A stretch of DNA of 64,000 bases, taken from positions 1 through 64,000 of the forward strand of contig MAEX01000011.1 in the NCBI GenBank assembly GCA_002013415.1. Direction: 5' to 3'. Numbering within the stretch: the stretch's first letter is position 1; each line of letters begins with the position of its first letter. Under the pieces are notes generated by a model that searched no databases, had not been told where the DNA came from, and saw only the letters and a program-made list of their open reading frames with translations. This document shows, piece after piece, positions 7,820 through 17,003 of this stretch. Source of the stretch: Mycobacterium sp. D16Q14 (GTDB lineage Bacteria > Actinomycetota > Actinomycetes > Mycobacteriales > Mycobacteriaceae). The position numbers and the translations under genes were made by a program.

Positions 7820-10800
7820 ATGTTCACTATTTTCCGCGCGCCCCCGAGGCCGTCGGCGACGTTGGTGGCCACCGGTGTTCAGGTTCAAGAGCCTTTGACC
7901 GCACCGTCTCCGGACCGGCGGCCAATCTGGATCAAGGCACTGCCGCTGATCATGGTGGTCGTCATGCTCGGCATGGTCGGCATGTTCGTGGCGATGGGTA
8001 CCCGCGCGATCACATCGATGATGTTCACCATCCCGATGATGATGCTGATGATGGTGATGCATCTGTCTCAGATGCGGAACCAGGGCAGCAGCAGCAGTGA
8101 CATCGACCAGGAGATCGAGGAATACGACCTCGAACTGCGCGAGCAGCGGGCCGAGATTCACGACCAAGGCCGCGCGATGCACGACTTGCGAACCCGCTGC
8201 TTTCCACATCCGGAGGACTTGCTCTCTCTCGTCGGCACCAATGAGATGTGGCAGGCCGACCCCAATCCCGAAATCGGCAGAGTCGTTGCCCCTGACCAGG
8301 AATCAGACCCGGACGTCAAGAACCTGACGTCCAACCCGTATCTACGTGCGCGCATCGGCATCGGTGTCGCCCCTCTGTACCCGAAACTGATCCCCGCTCC
8401 CGATGTAGTCGAGGAGATGTTGGAGAAGGCGACTATGACGCGCTACCAGCGCGCCATGACCACGTTGTCAGTAGTGGCCAACCTGCCGATCGACGTACGC
8501 CTCGACGAGTTCCGGGCGTATGCAATGTACGGCGACGAGCCCGGCCGGCTGGGGTTGGTCCGCTCCATGCTGATGTCGTTGGCGTTCAACCACAAACCCA
8601 CCGATCTGAACATCGGCGTTGTCACCGACGATCCGAAGAGCTGGGAATGGGTCAAATGGCTCGCGCACACCGAGGACGTGACACGTGTCGAGAAGGGGTT
8701 TGGCGCACGCCTATTGACGTGGAGAAGCCTCGACGAATTCGCGGTGAAGCACGCCGCGCAGATCGAGCGGATCCGCAATGCAGACGCCAATGATCGCCCA
8801 CCGCATCTGATTCTGATCGTCGACACACCCGACTCGATGGTGGCCTGGCCGGCGAACCTCGCGGGCGGGCTTGAAGGAATGACCTGGCTGGTGGTGCGTT
8901 ACGGCGCCGACCTAGTAACAGATGCCAAGAGTAAGCGCGGGCGGATTCTGTTGAGGGACGGACGCGTATCCACCGTCGATGACTTCGATGCCGCTGCGCC
9001 GGATTCCGTCAGCCTGGCGGAGGCAGAAGTATTCGCCCGCGCCATGTACAAGTTCCGGCCGCGCAACTACGGCGTCGGCGGGGCGCTTGTCGATGACCGT
9101 CCCGAGCACATCCCGGACTTCTTCGAAACGCTGGGTATCGGTGACATCGAGACCCACGACGTCATCGAGGTCTGGAAGCGCAACGCCTACACCAACGAGA
9201 TCAAGGTCCCGTTCGGCTACATCCGTAAGGGCGAAGAGCTCACTCCCGAGCTGTCGTACCTGAACTTCTACGAAGAGAACCGACGAGGTAACGGCCCACA
9301 TGGTGCGTGGTCTGGACGTACTGGTTCGGGTAAGTCGTACGCGCTGCGCGCCATCGTGCTGGCCTTGGTGGCGCTCTACGGGCCTGACAAGGTCGCGCTA
9401 ATCCTCGCAGACTTCAAGGGCGGCGCCACATTCCTGGGTATGGAGGGTCTGCCGCACGTGGTGGCCTCAATCTCCAACCTCGAGAACACGATGGAACTCG
9501 TGGACCGCCTTGGTGCGGTGATCGACGGAGAGGTGGATCGGCGCGAGGAGTTCATCACCACCGAAAAGGGTTGCAAAGACATCTTCGAGTACCGCGAAGA
9601 GCAGAAGAAGCACCCGAACGACCCGAGCTGGCCGCCCTTGCCTGACCTCATCGTGATCATCGACGAGTTCGGCGAATTCCTGAAGAAGCTCCCCGGCTAC
9701 CTGGAGCTGCTGATCCGTGTCGGCCGCGTTGGACGCTCGCTCGGTATGCACCTGGTGATGTGCAGCCAGTTCATCGACAAGTCGGTCATCGGTGACCTAT
9801 TCGAGCACTTGACCTTCCGGTATTCACTGGCAGTGAACAGCGCATCGCACTCGATGGCGATGATCGGAACAGACGACGCGGCAACGATGGTGTCCGATGA
9901 AGATGGCCTCAAGGGCAAGATCCTGCGCAAGTTCACAACCGATGCTGCGCCGGTCGAGGTGGCCGCGTTCCATCACGAAGCTCCCTACATCCGGCGCACC
10001 GTGGTGGAGCGTTCGCGTACAGGGAACGACACCGGTGAATCCGTCACCGAACCGGTAGTGCCGTTCACTTTGTTCACAGAGCGAGGATTCAATCCGCAGG
10101 TCGTCGACGGCGAGTCGGTGGAGACCAAGGAAGAGAAGTCCGGCGCCAAAATGGCCGACGTTCTGCTGGAGAAAGTCTCGCGGCTCTCCGACATGCGAAC
10201 ACTGGACCTGTGGAAGCCATCTTTGCGTGAACCGTTGTCGCTGTCGACACTCGGGCTCAGACGCGAAGACTCAGGTTTGCGTGTTCGCATCGGCGATCTC
10301 GACGCACCACACAAGCACACCCGGCTTCCGTGGCGGCTGGACTTCGGAGGCAACGTTCCGCACCAGGTGATCGCCGGGTCAGGGAAGTCCGGGCGTACCA
10401 CTCTGCTGCAGACACTGGTGATCTGCGGGTGCCTTCAGCACGGGCCGTCTCGGTTGGCATTCATGTTGGCCGACTATGGAACCGGCAAGCTCGGTGAAGT
10501 CCGCAACAGCCCGAACGTGGCAGCGTACGCGCGCCCGGGTGATTCAGAGACAGTGTCGCGGATTCTCGGCGAGGCCTCTCGGCTCATCGAGCTGCGTCGT
10601 CAGGAGATGGTCGAGCGAGACGTGCCGTCTATGGACGCGTACCTCGAATCCAAAGCTGCCAAGCCTGTTTCCGGCGATCCATACGGCTATGTGATCGTGG
10701 GCATCGACGGTATCGGCGGATTCCTCGGCGAAGAACGCGCTGAACGCGCAAAGCTGCTGCGCCCGATCCTGGATCGTGGTGCCGCCGTGGGTGTCCACTT

Positions 10801-12091
10801 CGTGTACACCGCGGACTCGGCGGGCTCTGCCAACGCCGGCAACCTCATCCACTACACCGCGGAGGTCAATGGTGGCGTGCAGCTGCCTGCAACTGAATAC
10901 AGCGGAGCCAAGGTCGCTCCCGAAGTGCGCATGACACTGGCTGGGCTGATTCCAAGCGATCAGCCCGGCAGGTCGTTCGATCCCTTCACCGGACTGCAGG
11001 CCCGCACAGTGGTGCCCATCAATCAAAAGATCGAACACGACAAGATCGAGAAGGGCATGCCGGTCTTCAACGTCAAAGACTATGGGGCGCAGATCAGACA
11101 GCTGTGCGATCAGCTCAGCGCGGCCTACGCCGACGAGCAGGTGGAGCGGGTGTTGCCTGCAAATGCGTCCATCGACTACGAGACAGTCTGGTCATCCTTC
11201 GCCCCGCTGGTCGAACCCAGCAGACATCCGCTTCGCACGATCATTCCGCTGGGCAGCCGGATGGACACTCTGGCATTGGCCCCCATCCCGAACTTCTCCC
11301 AGAATCTCTTCGTGTACGGCGAGAAGGGAAGTGGCAAGTCCAATGTGCTGCGCTCGGTAATGGAATCGGTGATGCGCCAGTACACGCCGAAGGACGCAAT
11401 CGTCATCGTCATCGACCCGCTGCGCCAGCAATTGGGGGAGCGTGACCGCCTCTACAGCCGAGGATTCGTCAGGCCCGCGAAGTTTGTCGACGAAGACAAT
11501 GGCAATGGCGAGACCGTTCGGGTGTGCAAACGCCCCCCTGGCTACGTCACGAGCGCCGAGGATCTTCGAGACACTGCGAAGTATCTGCTCAAACTGATGG
11601 GGCAGCGCCGTCCAAGCGACGATGCGTCGATCGAGCAGCTGCGGAACCGGACCTACTTCACCGGGCCAGAGGTCTACGTCTTCATCGACGGGTTCGCCTC
11701 GCTCGCCGATGGTTTCATGGCTCGTTCGGTGTTCGACGAGCTCGAGGTCGGCCGCATGACGATCGCCAAGCTTCTGGCGACCGGAATCGATCTGGGTGTG
11801 CACTTCATCATCTCGGACAATGGCGGGTTCGCCGAGCGCGTTAAGTCCTCGGCCTTCCTGCAGGCGCTGCGCGACAACATGATGACGCCCATCCTGCAGC
11901 TGGCGGGGCCGCCATCTTCGGGTGACCCGATCGGGCAGGCATTCCACCTCAAGCCGTCTCGCTGGCGCACCGGCCAAGGACGCATCATCGTCGACGCTGA
12001 GGACTACACCATGGTGCAGACTGCGCTCATTGACGTCGACAAGGTCGTGGCGAAACTGCAGGCCGAACGGCAGCTGCCGAAGTCGGCCTAG
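7820..12091 (+). CDS. eccC: EccC, fused EccCa-EccCb FtsK/SpoIIIE-type ESX ATPase
   Basis: 1423 residues with GAGGAAGGAA before the ATG. Two N-terminal membrane helices (about residues 35-80, very Met-rich) precede three ATPase domains. Domain 1: Walker A GRTGSGKS near 500 and Walker B LIVIIDEFGEF. Domain 2: degenerate P-loop GSGKSGRTT near 852 and VIVGIDGIGG. Domain 3: GEKGSGKS near 1166 and VYVFIDGFAS. It powers and selects substrates of type VII secretion. EccC is a single chain here, whereas in ESX-1 it is split. The transcript ends at the hairpin at 12108. Confidence 0.95.
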   Translation: MFTIFRAPPRPSATLVATGVQVQEPLTAPSPDRRPIWIKALPLIMVVVMLGMVGMFVAMGTRAITSMMFTIPMMMLMMVMHLSQMRNQGSSSSDIDQEIEEYDLELREQRAEIHDQGRAMHDLRTRCFPHPEDLLSLVGTNEMWQADPNPEIGRVVAPDQESDPDVKNLTSNPYLRARIGIGVAPLYPKLIPAPDVVEEMLEKATMTRYQRAMTTLSVVANLPIDVRLDEFRAYAMYGDEPGRLGLVRSMLMSLAFNHKPTDLNIGVVTDDPKSWEWVKWLAHTEDVTRVEKGFGARLLTWRSLDEFAVKHAAQIERIRNADANDRPPHLILIVDTPDSMVAWPANLAGGLEGMTWLVVRYGADLVTDAKSKRGRILLRDGRVSTVDDFDAAAPDSVSLAEAEVFARAMYKFRPRNYGVGGALVDDRPEHIPDFFETLGIGDIETHDVIEVWKRNAYTNEIKVPFGYIRKGEELTPELSYLNFYEENRRGNGPHGAWSGRTGSGKSYALRAIVLALVALYGPDKVALILADFKGGATFLGMEGLPHVVASISNLENTMELVDRLGAVIDGEVDRREEFITTEKGCKDIFEYREEQKKHPNDPSWPPLPDLIVIIDEFGEFLKKLPGYLELLIRVGRVGRSLGMHLVMCSQFIDKSVIGDLFEHLTFRYSLAVNSASHSMAMIGTDDAATMVSDEDGLKGKILRKFTTDAAPVEVAAFHHEAPYIRRTVVERSRTGNDTGESVTEPVVPFTLFTERGFNPQVVDGESVETKEEKSGAKMADVLLEKVSRLSDMRTLDLWKPSLREPLSLSTLGLRREDSGLRVRIGDLDAPHKHTRLPWRLDFGGNVPHQVIAGSGKSGRTTLLQTLVICGCLQHGPSRLAFMLADYGTGKLGEVRNSPNVAAYARPGDSETVSRILGEASRLIELRRQEMVERDVPSMDAYLESKAAKPVSGDPYGYVIVGIDGIGGFLGEERAERAKLLRPILDRGAAVGVHFVYTADSAGSANAGNLIHYTAEVNGGVQLPATEYSGAKVAPEVRMTLAGLIPSDQPGRSFDPFTGLQARTVVPINQKIEHDKIEKGMPVFNVKDYGAQIRQLCDQLSAAYADEQVERVLPANASIDYETVWSSFAPLVEPSRHPLRTIIPLGSRMDTLALAPIPNFSQNLFVYGEKGSGKSNVLRSVMESVMRQYTPKDAIVIVIDPLRQQLGERDRLYSRGFVRPAKFVDEDNGNGETVRVCKRPPGYVTSAEDLRDTAKYLLKLMGQRRPSDDASIEQLRNRTYFTGPEVYVFIDGFASLADGFMARSVFDELEVGRMTIAKLLATGIDLGVHFIISDNGGFAERVKSSAFLQALRDNMMTPILQLAGPPSSGDPIGQAFHLKPSRWRTGQGRIIVDAEDYTMVQTALIDVDKVVAKLQAERQLPKSA

Positions 12092-12107
12092 GCCTGGCCG
12101 TATACCG

Positions 12108-12145
12108 CACCGCCCCGGTTCACAATGTCGTGAACCGGGGCGGTG
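12108..12145. terminator. Strong hairpin terminator after eccC
   Basis: CACCGCCCCGGTTCAC at 12108-12123 is an exact inverted repeat of 12130-12145 with a six-base loop, followed by TTCTGTT. It lies between the convergent eccC and lipoprotein genes and could serve both. Confidence 0.85.
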
Positions 12146-12168
12146 TTCTGTTGGTGCAGCCGCGGTTC

Positions 12169-12912
12169 TCAGCCGGCGTTGGTGGTGAACGGTTCGGCCG
12201 CACTCAATTTGAGCGTCAGCGATCCTCCACCGACTGTCACTATCGCTTGCTCCAGCGTGTAGGGCTTTTGGAAGCCGATCCACAGGGTGACTGGAAGCTG
12301 TTCATTGTCACCGAGCGATGACGCAGGTACCAATACGGCAGCTGCCTGAACCGGCAGTGAACCGGTTATCTTGACGGCGTCATGTCCGTCAAGCTGAACA
12401 GGCTGCTCGTCGACTCGCGCGTCCGCCACGAGTGAGACGAGACCAGCGACACCGCGCTGCGGGTCGAGCAGGACTGCTGGGTCGAACCTGCCACGCGCTG
12501 GCCCGGCGTTGGTGAAGTTCCCATCAGTGCCCTTGATCCAGAGATCACCATCGTGGGTGCGGAAGTCAGTCTGGCTGTACGCGCCGTTGATCTTGAGGTT
12601 CGCGCTGCCCCGCGCCGCGGCTGCCGGAGTGATCGTCACATCGGAGGAATACGACTGCGCGAGAAGGTTAGGGACCTTGGTGCTGGAAAAGAGTAGGTGC
12701 GCCGTTGTCATGGCGCGGGCCGAGTCCGCCGCAGCTTGAAGAAGCTGTTTCGCGTCGCCGGGCGATGCGGTGTGCGATTCCACGGTCACAGACGACGACG
12801 AGGCAGCAGGCGTGGCTGGGTCATGCCTGCCGCATCCGGTGAATAGAAGAGCAGCTGCCAGGCAGATAGCGATGGGAACCGGAGGACGGGGGCAAGTGTG
12901 TGCGGTGATCAT
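12169..12912 (-). CDS. LppX/LprA/LprF/LprG-family lipoprotein
   Basis: About 247 residues. Signal peptide with lipobox LLFTGC; the mature part begins at the Cys. Features such as LLQAAADSARAMTTAHLLFSS, GSANLKINGAYSQTDFR and DGDLWIKGTDG are typical of the LppX/LprG fold, a cavity protein that binds and moves lipids between the inner and outer envelope of mycobacteria. ATG 12912 is preferred over GTG 12921. No obvious Shine-Dalgarno sequence is present. Confidence 0.82.
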   Translation of the reverse strand: MITAHTCPRPPVPIAICLAAALLFTGCGRHDPATPAASSSSVTVESHTASPGDAKQLLQAAADSARAMTTAHLLFSSTKVPNLLAQSYSSDVTITPAAAARGSANLKINGAYSQTDFRTHDGDLWIKGTDGNFTNAGPARGRFDPAVLLDPQRGVAGLVSLVADARVDEQPVQLDGHDAVKITGSLPVQAAAVLVPASSLGDNEQLPVTLWIGFQKPYTLEQAIVTVGGGSLTLKLSAAEPFTTNAG

Positions 12913-12967
12913 GGCGCGCACGGTAGAGGGGAACGTGACCAGTCCATGCCTCTGGCACGTTCTGCCG

Positions 12968-13759
12968 TCAGCAGTATCCGTAGAAGCGCTGCATCGTCGC
13001 CTTCTCCGCCGTGGTTACCGTGAGGTGGTACTTGTTCTTCACCTGAACTTGGCGCTTGACGTACGTGCACTGGAAGGCTGCGTTGGCTGGCAGCCATTGA
13101 TCAGCGGACCTGTCGCCCTTGCTCATGTTCGATGTGCCGTCTACTGCGAGGAGATTGAGTGGATCATTGGCGATCTTCTTCAGTTCCGGCAGGTTCCACG
13201 CGGAGGCTCCGGACACCCAGACATTTCCCAATGCCACGATGTGATCGACCTGAACGTCAGCCGAGGTCTTCTTGCCGTAGACGAAATTGATGACCCGGCC
13301 CGTGTAGGGGTCGGCCAGAGTTCCCGTCTTCACCTTGCATGGGGTGGAGAGCGTCACGCCCGTGAGGTCCCGGCGCAAGATGTCGTTGCGGGTGTCGCAG
13401 GAGTTGTGCCCGCCTTCGACATCGACGTCGTCTGTCCACGGTTGTCCGAATCGTGCCCGTGCGTAACCGTTTTTCGACCCCACTGAGGACACTCTGAGCG
13501 TGGACGGATCCGCGCTCGGTGTACCGGTGCCGCCCGCGCTCGCGGTCCCCGCTGAGTCTGTACCCGAATAGACCTCACCGGTCTGGTCTCGTCCGGTGAG
13601 CTGGCCGATCAAGTTGCTGATCCCGCTGCGGCCGTGACCATGTAGGACCACACTGGCAACGAGCAGTACCGCTGCGATGGCTATGAGCGCTGATCCGACC
13701 TGCCACAGCGACGTGCCCTTGCTTGGGGAGCGACCAGCTGCAGTCTTGGGGGAGTTCAT
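12968..13759 (-). CDS. Membrane-anchored GmrSD/DUF1524-type HNH nuclease
   Basis: 263 residues. A membrane anchor near residues 20-42 (SALIAIAAVLLVASVVLHG) and a Ser/Gly/Thr linker precede a C-terminal nuclease domain: NDILRRDL, VQVDHIVALGNVWVSGASAW (His-Ile of the HNH core), NDPLNLLAVDGTSNMSKGD, and DQWLP. These blocks define secreted actinobacterial DUF1524 nucleases related to the GmrD nuclease. Likely extracytoplasmic DNA cleavage; in a mobile element it could act in competition or in DNA uptake or transfer (inference). Confidence 0.8.
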   Translation of the reverse strand: MNSPKTAAGRSPSKGTSLWQVGSALIAIAAVLLVASVVLHGHGRSGISNLIGQLTGRDQTGEVYSGTDSAGTASAGGTGTPSADPSTLRVSSVGSKNGYARARFGQPWTDDVDVEGGHNSCDTRNDILRRDLTGVTLSTPCKVKTGTLADPYTGRVINFVYGKKTSADVQVDHIVALGNVWVSGASAWNLPELKKIANDPLNLLAVDGTSNMSKGDRSADQWLPANAAFQCTYVKRQVQVKNKYHLTVTTAEKATMQRFYGYC

Positions 13760-14364
13760 GACCGCGGAGTGTGTCTGCCGCCTGTCCGCGTAGATGCATG
13801 CGGCGCGACCTCGGGAAGACGAACCGGAGTGTCACGTCCCTTATCGCACAGGGTAATTCGGTGCTGCGGCGGTTCGGATGTAAACGCAGTCAAGATTGAG
13901 CGCGTTTCTGCATAAGGAAATAACGGCACTAGCTGGCGGTTCGCACATCGGGTTCGACGAAACGGTCACCCAGCCTGCGTATTTCGGCTATATCGATAAT
14001 TTGAGCGGCACTTTGACCCTTACTTTGTGCGTGAACTTGAGCGACGCATTGATCTAGTGATTGAGCGGGGCTTTGAGCGAACGGGCAGCGGTGATGTTTC
14101 CCGCGCATGTGCACGCGCGTTGGGAACCTGATGTCTACCTCTGCGCGACGTACAACTCGCCTCTTTTAAATGGGTCTGTAGATGCCCGGTTTCGGTGGCG
14201 ATTGATCACCAGTGGCGGGGGAGGGGTGCGCGTGTGTTGGTTGGGCTCAAACGTGCCCGCGCCGCGCTCGGCTCACGAACAAGCATCGTCCTAGATTGCG
14301 CCAGCACAACATCGGTCGACTGTTTATGCGGGGCCGATCCAACTCAGGGAAATGGAAGACGCCA
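13760..14364. other. Intergenic region with iteron-like repeats
   Basis: No clear gene in 600 bases apart from the repeat array at 14001-14084. The motif TGTCACGTCCC occurs at 13830-13840, and one extra TTGAGCG at 13896. A 61-residue minus-strand frame at 13929-14114 runs through the repeats and would encode a tetrapeptide repeat with an invariant Gln. Confidence 0.5.
14001..14084. repeat. Seven tandem 12-bp iteron-like repeats (TTGAGCG-N5)
   Basis: Units start at 14001, 14013, 14025, 14037, 14049, 14061 and 14073, exactly 12 bp apart. All begin TTG and four begin TTGAGCG (units 1, 4, 6 and 7). The period and the position upstream of a possible replication gene resemble plasmid iterons or an operator array. 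An alternative is a coding tetrapeptide repeat on the minus strand, but its Gln codon is always CAA, which is unusual in GC-rich mycobacteria and suggests selection on the DNA. Confidence 0.7.
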
Positions 14365-15156
14365 ATGGTTGTTGTGATCGACAACAAGTCGTTCGTGCAG
14401 GGATTGTCCGCCGCCAAAGTGATGGCATTCGCGGGAACCGACGACCCCACCCACGCTGCGATCGTGCTCGGATCTGCGCGAGTGGAAACCGTAGAAGTCG
14501 GGACGCAAAACAGCCTGGCCTTCATCGCCTCCGACGGCAGCAGCCCCGGCCAAGCCATCTTCGAGTGTGACGGTGATATTCCGCTGCTGAAGTTCTCCAC
14601 CGATCAGGCTTCACAGTTGCTGTCGGCTGCAAAAAATGCGGCATCGGCGGTACGCAAGATCGACAAGGAATCCCAGTGCGACATCGAGTTGTCGGTCGTA
14701 GACAACGGCGCGACGCTGCTCATGCGCACGCTCACCGACGGCGCGCCGGGAGAAGCCGATTCGCGCCACTACATCCCGCTTCAGGATGTGGACGACTTCC
14801 CAATCGCCTCGACCATCTCGCGACTGTCGGCACGCGGCGCCAAGGAGATTCTCGGCACGCGCGGCTCAGGAGACGACCAATCGATGGCACCGCTGAAGGT
14901 AGGCAACCTCCAGGCGTTCGGGCCCGACGTGATCAAGAAAATGGGCGCCATCGCTGCGGTTTTCAAAGAGGCGGTCCAGCTGTACACGCGTGAGCATCCA
15001 GCCTCGACGGTGACTCTCACATGCGCCGGCGTGTTCCGTGCGGTGCTGTCCGCGCACGTCTATAGCCCCGATATCGATGTCAACGATCCAGAAGTTCCCG
15101 TGGCCACCTCTCTCAACGGTGAGGACAATTCTGATCACGAGTCAGATGCGGCATGA
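14365..15156 (+). CDS. Unknown protein, possibly sliding-clamp-like
   Basis: 263 residues from ATG 14365, with GGAAG eight bases upstream. Segments such as PLLKFSTDQASQLLSAAKNA, CDIELSVVDNGATLLMRTL and RHYIPLQDVDDFP have the rhythm of DnaN-type beta-clamp domains, with a C-terminal VTLTCAGVFRAVLSAHVYSP, but no diagnostic motif is present. The acidic tail ends EDNSDHESDAA. It sits after the iteron-like array and before the macro-domain gene. The clamp assignment is only a suggestion. Confidence 0.5.
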   Translation: MVVVIDNKSFVQGLSAAKVMAFAGTDDPTHAAIVLGSARVETVEVGTQNSLAFIASDGSSPGQAIFECDGDIPLLKFSTDQASQLLSAAKNAASAVRKIDKESQCDIELSVVDNGATLLMRTLTDGAPGEADSRHYIPLQDVDDFPIASTISRLSARGAKEILGTRGSGDDQSMAPLKVGNLQAFGPDVIKKMGAIAAVFKEAVQLYTREHPASTVTLTCAGVFRAVLSAHVYSPDIDVNDPEVPVATSLNGEDNSDHESDAA

Positions 15157-15207
15157 GTGAGAGGTGCGTGAGTATCAGGCTCACGTTCCCAACCAAAGGA
15201 GGCATCG

Positions 15208-15651
15208 ATGAGCTTCACTGTTGAGACCGGGGATCTGTTCGCCCACCCCGCACTCGCACTCGCGCACGGGGTCAACTGCCAGGGTGTTACGGGGGGACTG
15301 GCTTCGGTGATGGCCGACCGATACCCCGACGCGATGACCAAATACGTGATCGCCGCCCGCAACGGGGAATTGGCGCCAGGTTCGGCGCTGCTCACTCGCA
15401 ATGAGGGCCGGGACCGCGTGATTATTCACTGCGCCAGCCAGAACCAACCAGGACCCGATGCCACTGAGCAGTGGTTGCGTTCCTCGCTAACAGCCGGACT
15501 CAATCTCGCGCATGCACACGGGATCGCCTCGGTGGCTCTGCCGCTGATCGGGGGAGGTATCGGCGGATTGGACCCGGCCGTGGCCGAGCAGATCATTCGC
15601 GAAGTGGCCGAGGTGTCTCCGGTCGCGGTGACTCTGGTTCTCTTCGGCTGA
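15208..15651 (+). CDS. Macro-domain protein (ADP-ribose hydrolase type)
   Basis: 147 residues with AAAGGAGG before the ATG. It is a single macro domain: TGDLF, AHGVNCQGVTGGLASVMADR (ADP-ribose loop 1), and ALPLIGGGIGGLD (phosphate loop 2). The layout is closest to the TARG1/DarG branch, members of which bind ADP-ribose and remove it from DNA or protein. It ends 57 bp before the PRPP-synthetase-like gene with only the operator palindrome between them. In this context it could free ADP-ribose that the next enzymes use (inference). Confidence 0.88.
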   Translation: MSFTVETGDLFAHPALALAHGVNCQGVTGGLASVMADRYPDAMTKYVIAARNGELAPGSALLTRNEGRDRVIIHCASQNQPGPDATEQWLRSSLTAGLNLAHAHGIASVALPLIGGGIGGLDPAVAEQIIREVAEVSPVAVTLVLFG

Positions 15652-15658
15652 CCTCACA

Positions 15659-15699
15659 CATACACCACTTACGTACAAAATGTACGTAAGTGGTGTATG
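15659..15699. promoter_or_regulatory. Perfect 19-bp inverted repeat, likely NAD-module operator
   Basis: CATACACCACTTACGTACA at 15659-15677 is the exact reverse complement of 15681-15699, with spacer AAA. It lies 9 bp before the start of the PRPP-synthetase-like gene and 8 bp after the macro-gene stop. Length and perfection fit a dimeric repressor site. The NrtR-like regulator four genes downstream is the obvious candidate. A transcription terminator for the macro gene is the alternative, but no T run follows. Confidence 0.75.
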
Positions 15700-15708
15700 G
15701 TTCCGGGT

Positions 15709-16596
15709 ATGACGAACGACTACGAGTTCTTCGCCCGCACCGTGCATTCGCTGGTCCCGCAGCCGATTGAGGTATTTGCCTACCCCATGGGGGATTTGAC
15801 GGTGCGCACCCTCGCTGGTGCAGATTTGGTCCCGGGCGTGCAGGTCCTGTGGGTGCACACCGCTGCGCCGGACTGGACAGTCGTATTCAACTGGGCAGCC
15901 CTGACAGCCGCGTACCCGCACCGGATCTTGGTGACGCCGTTCCTGCCCAGTGCACGGGGCGATAAGGACACACCGTGCCCGGCGCACACCAATGCACGCC
16001 TGGCCGCGCTGTCCGGGATCACCGGCATCGTCACGATCGATCCACACTCACCGGTGTGGCTGGACACGCTGCGCGCAGTCAACTCCACTGTTTCGGTCCA
16101 CGTGATCGACATGGCCAAGGTGGTGACTGCTGCTGTCGACACCGGCGACTATCTCGGGGTGATCGGTCCGGATGCCGGGTCACTGCGGCGTGCCAGCGCG
16201 GTCGCCGCTGAGCTTGGACTGCCAGTGGCTGTGGCCGACAAGAAACGTGACCCCGCCACCGGACAACTGTTGGGCTACACGGCCCCAGCCGAGGTGCAGG
16301 AGCGGCCTGGGCAGTACCTGGTGGTCGACGACATTTGCGACGGCGGCGGAACGTTCGCGCTGCTGGCACAAGGCTTGGGCGACGGCTTCGACCTGGATCT
16401 GTGGGTCACCCACGGCGGGTTCACCAAGGGCACCGACGTGCTCACCAACAACTACCGGACCATCCACACCACTGACTCGCTGAGGTCGGCCGTTGCGGCA
16501 GCCGTGGCATCCCCGGCAGGTGGCGCGGTGAAGGTCCATGCACTGCAGCGATACGTGCTCTCCGCTCTCGACGCGATCAGCGAGGAACCGAAATGA
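15709..16596 (+). CDS. PRPP-synthetase-like enzyme (Prs / candidate ADPR-PP synthetase)
   Basis: 295 residues from ATG 15709; the earlier ATG at 15697 lies inside the palindrome. Family features: [22 protein letters not shown] (ATP site region, compare PYFGYARQDRK), VTIDPHS, the catalytic loop [11 protein letters not shown], and the phosphoribosyl loop [11 protein letters not shown] near 205-215. Prs makes PRPP from ribose-5-phosphate. In phage NARP1 systems a Prs homologue instead pyrophosphorylates ADP-ribose. Its pairing with a Nampt-like gene makes both readings possible. The stop overlaps the next ATG. Confidence 0.85.
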   Translation: MTNDYEFFARTVHSLVPQPIEVFAYPMGDLTVRTLAGADLVPGVQVLWVHTAAPDWTVVFNWAALTAAYPHRILVTPFLPSARGDKDTPCPAHTNARLAALSGITGIVTIDPHSPVWLDTLRAVNSTVSVHVIDMAKVVTAAVDTGDYLGVIGPDAGSLRRASAVAAELGLPVAVADKKRDPATGQLLGYTAPAEVQERPGQYLVVDDICDGGGTFALLAQGLGDGFDLDLWVTHGGFTKGTDVLTNNYRTIHTTDSLRSAVAAAVASPAGGAVKVHALQRYVLSALDAISEEPK

Positions 16597-17003
16597 CCCA
16601 GAACTTTTCTGCCATCGAATGGCCGACCGAAGGCACTCTGCTTGAGCGGCAAGCCATCTTCGTCTACGAAGCGGCGCGGATGCAGGCCGCAGCGGTGAAC
16701 GCGCCCATAGTGCCGGAGCCTTGGTCGGCGCGCGAGGAGCACTTCCGGGCGCAGTTCCTGGAAATCACCGAGAAGATGATGGGCCCGGATCGGTACACGA
16801 CACCCGAACAGGCCCACGACAGCTGGTGGCGTGCATACGAGCAGCTGGGGTGGACATACGGCCCCGTGCGCGACGTAGCCGCGATGACACATCCCGATAT
16901 GGTCCCGTTCAACGAGCTGGGCTGGGAAGAGCGTGTGAAAGACGCAGTGTGGATCGCGCTCTGCGAGATCGCCCGCCAGTGGATCACGGAGGACGAACGA
17001 TGA
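16593..17003 (+). CDS. RyR-domain protein in the NAD/ADP-ribose operon
   Basis: 136 residues. Residues 72-126 match the RyR (ryanodine receptor repeat) domain: [38 protein letters not shown] and a trailing helix. The hallmark GWTYGPVRD...THP.MVPFNEL is complete. Prokaryotic RyR domains are proposed to bind nucleotide-like ligands, but no function is established. It overlaps both neighbours by ATGA (16593 and 17000), so it is translationally coupled to the synthetase and transferase and presumably works with them. Confidence 0.82.
   Translation: MTQNFSAIEWPTEGTLLERQAIFVYEAARMQAAAVNAPIVPEPWSAREEHFRAQFLEITEKMMGPDRYTTPEQAHDSWWRAYEQLGWTYGPVRDVAAMTHPDMVPFNELGWEERVKDAVWIALCEIARQWITEDER

Noticed and set aside
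14001..14084. CRISPR array
   Set aside because: The unit is 12 bp with no unique spacers, and no cas genes are in the window.
13929..14114. 61-residue minus-strand protein with QS-type tetrapeptide repeat
   Set aside because: Not ruled out, but CAA is used for every Gln and other positions change non-synonymously, so a DNA-level repeat is favoured.
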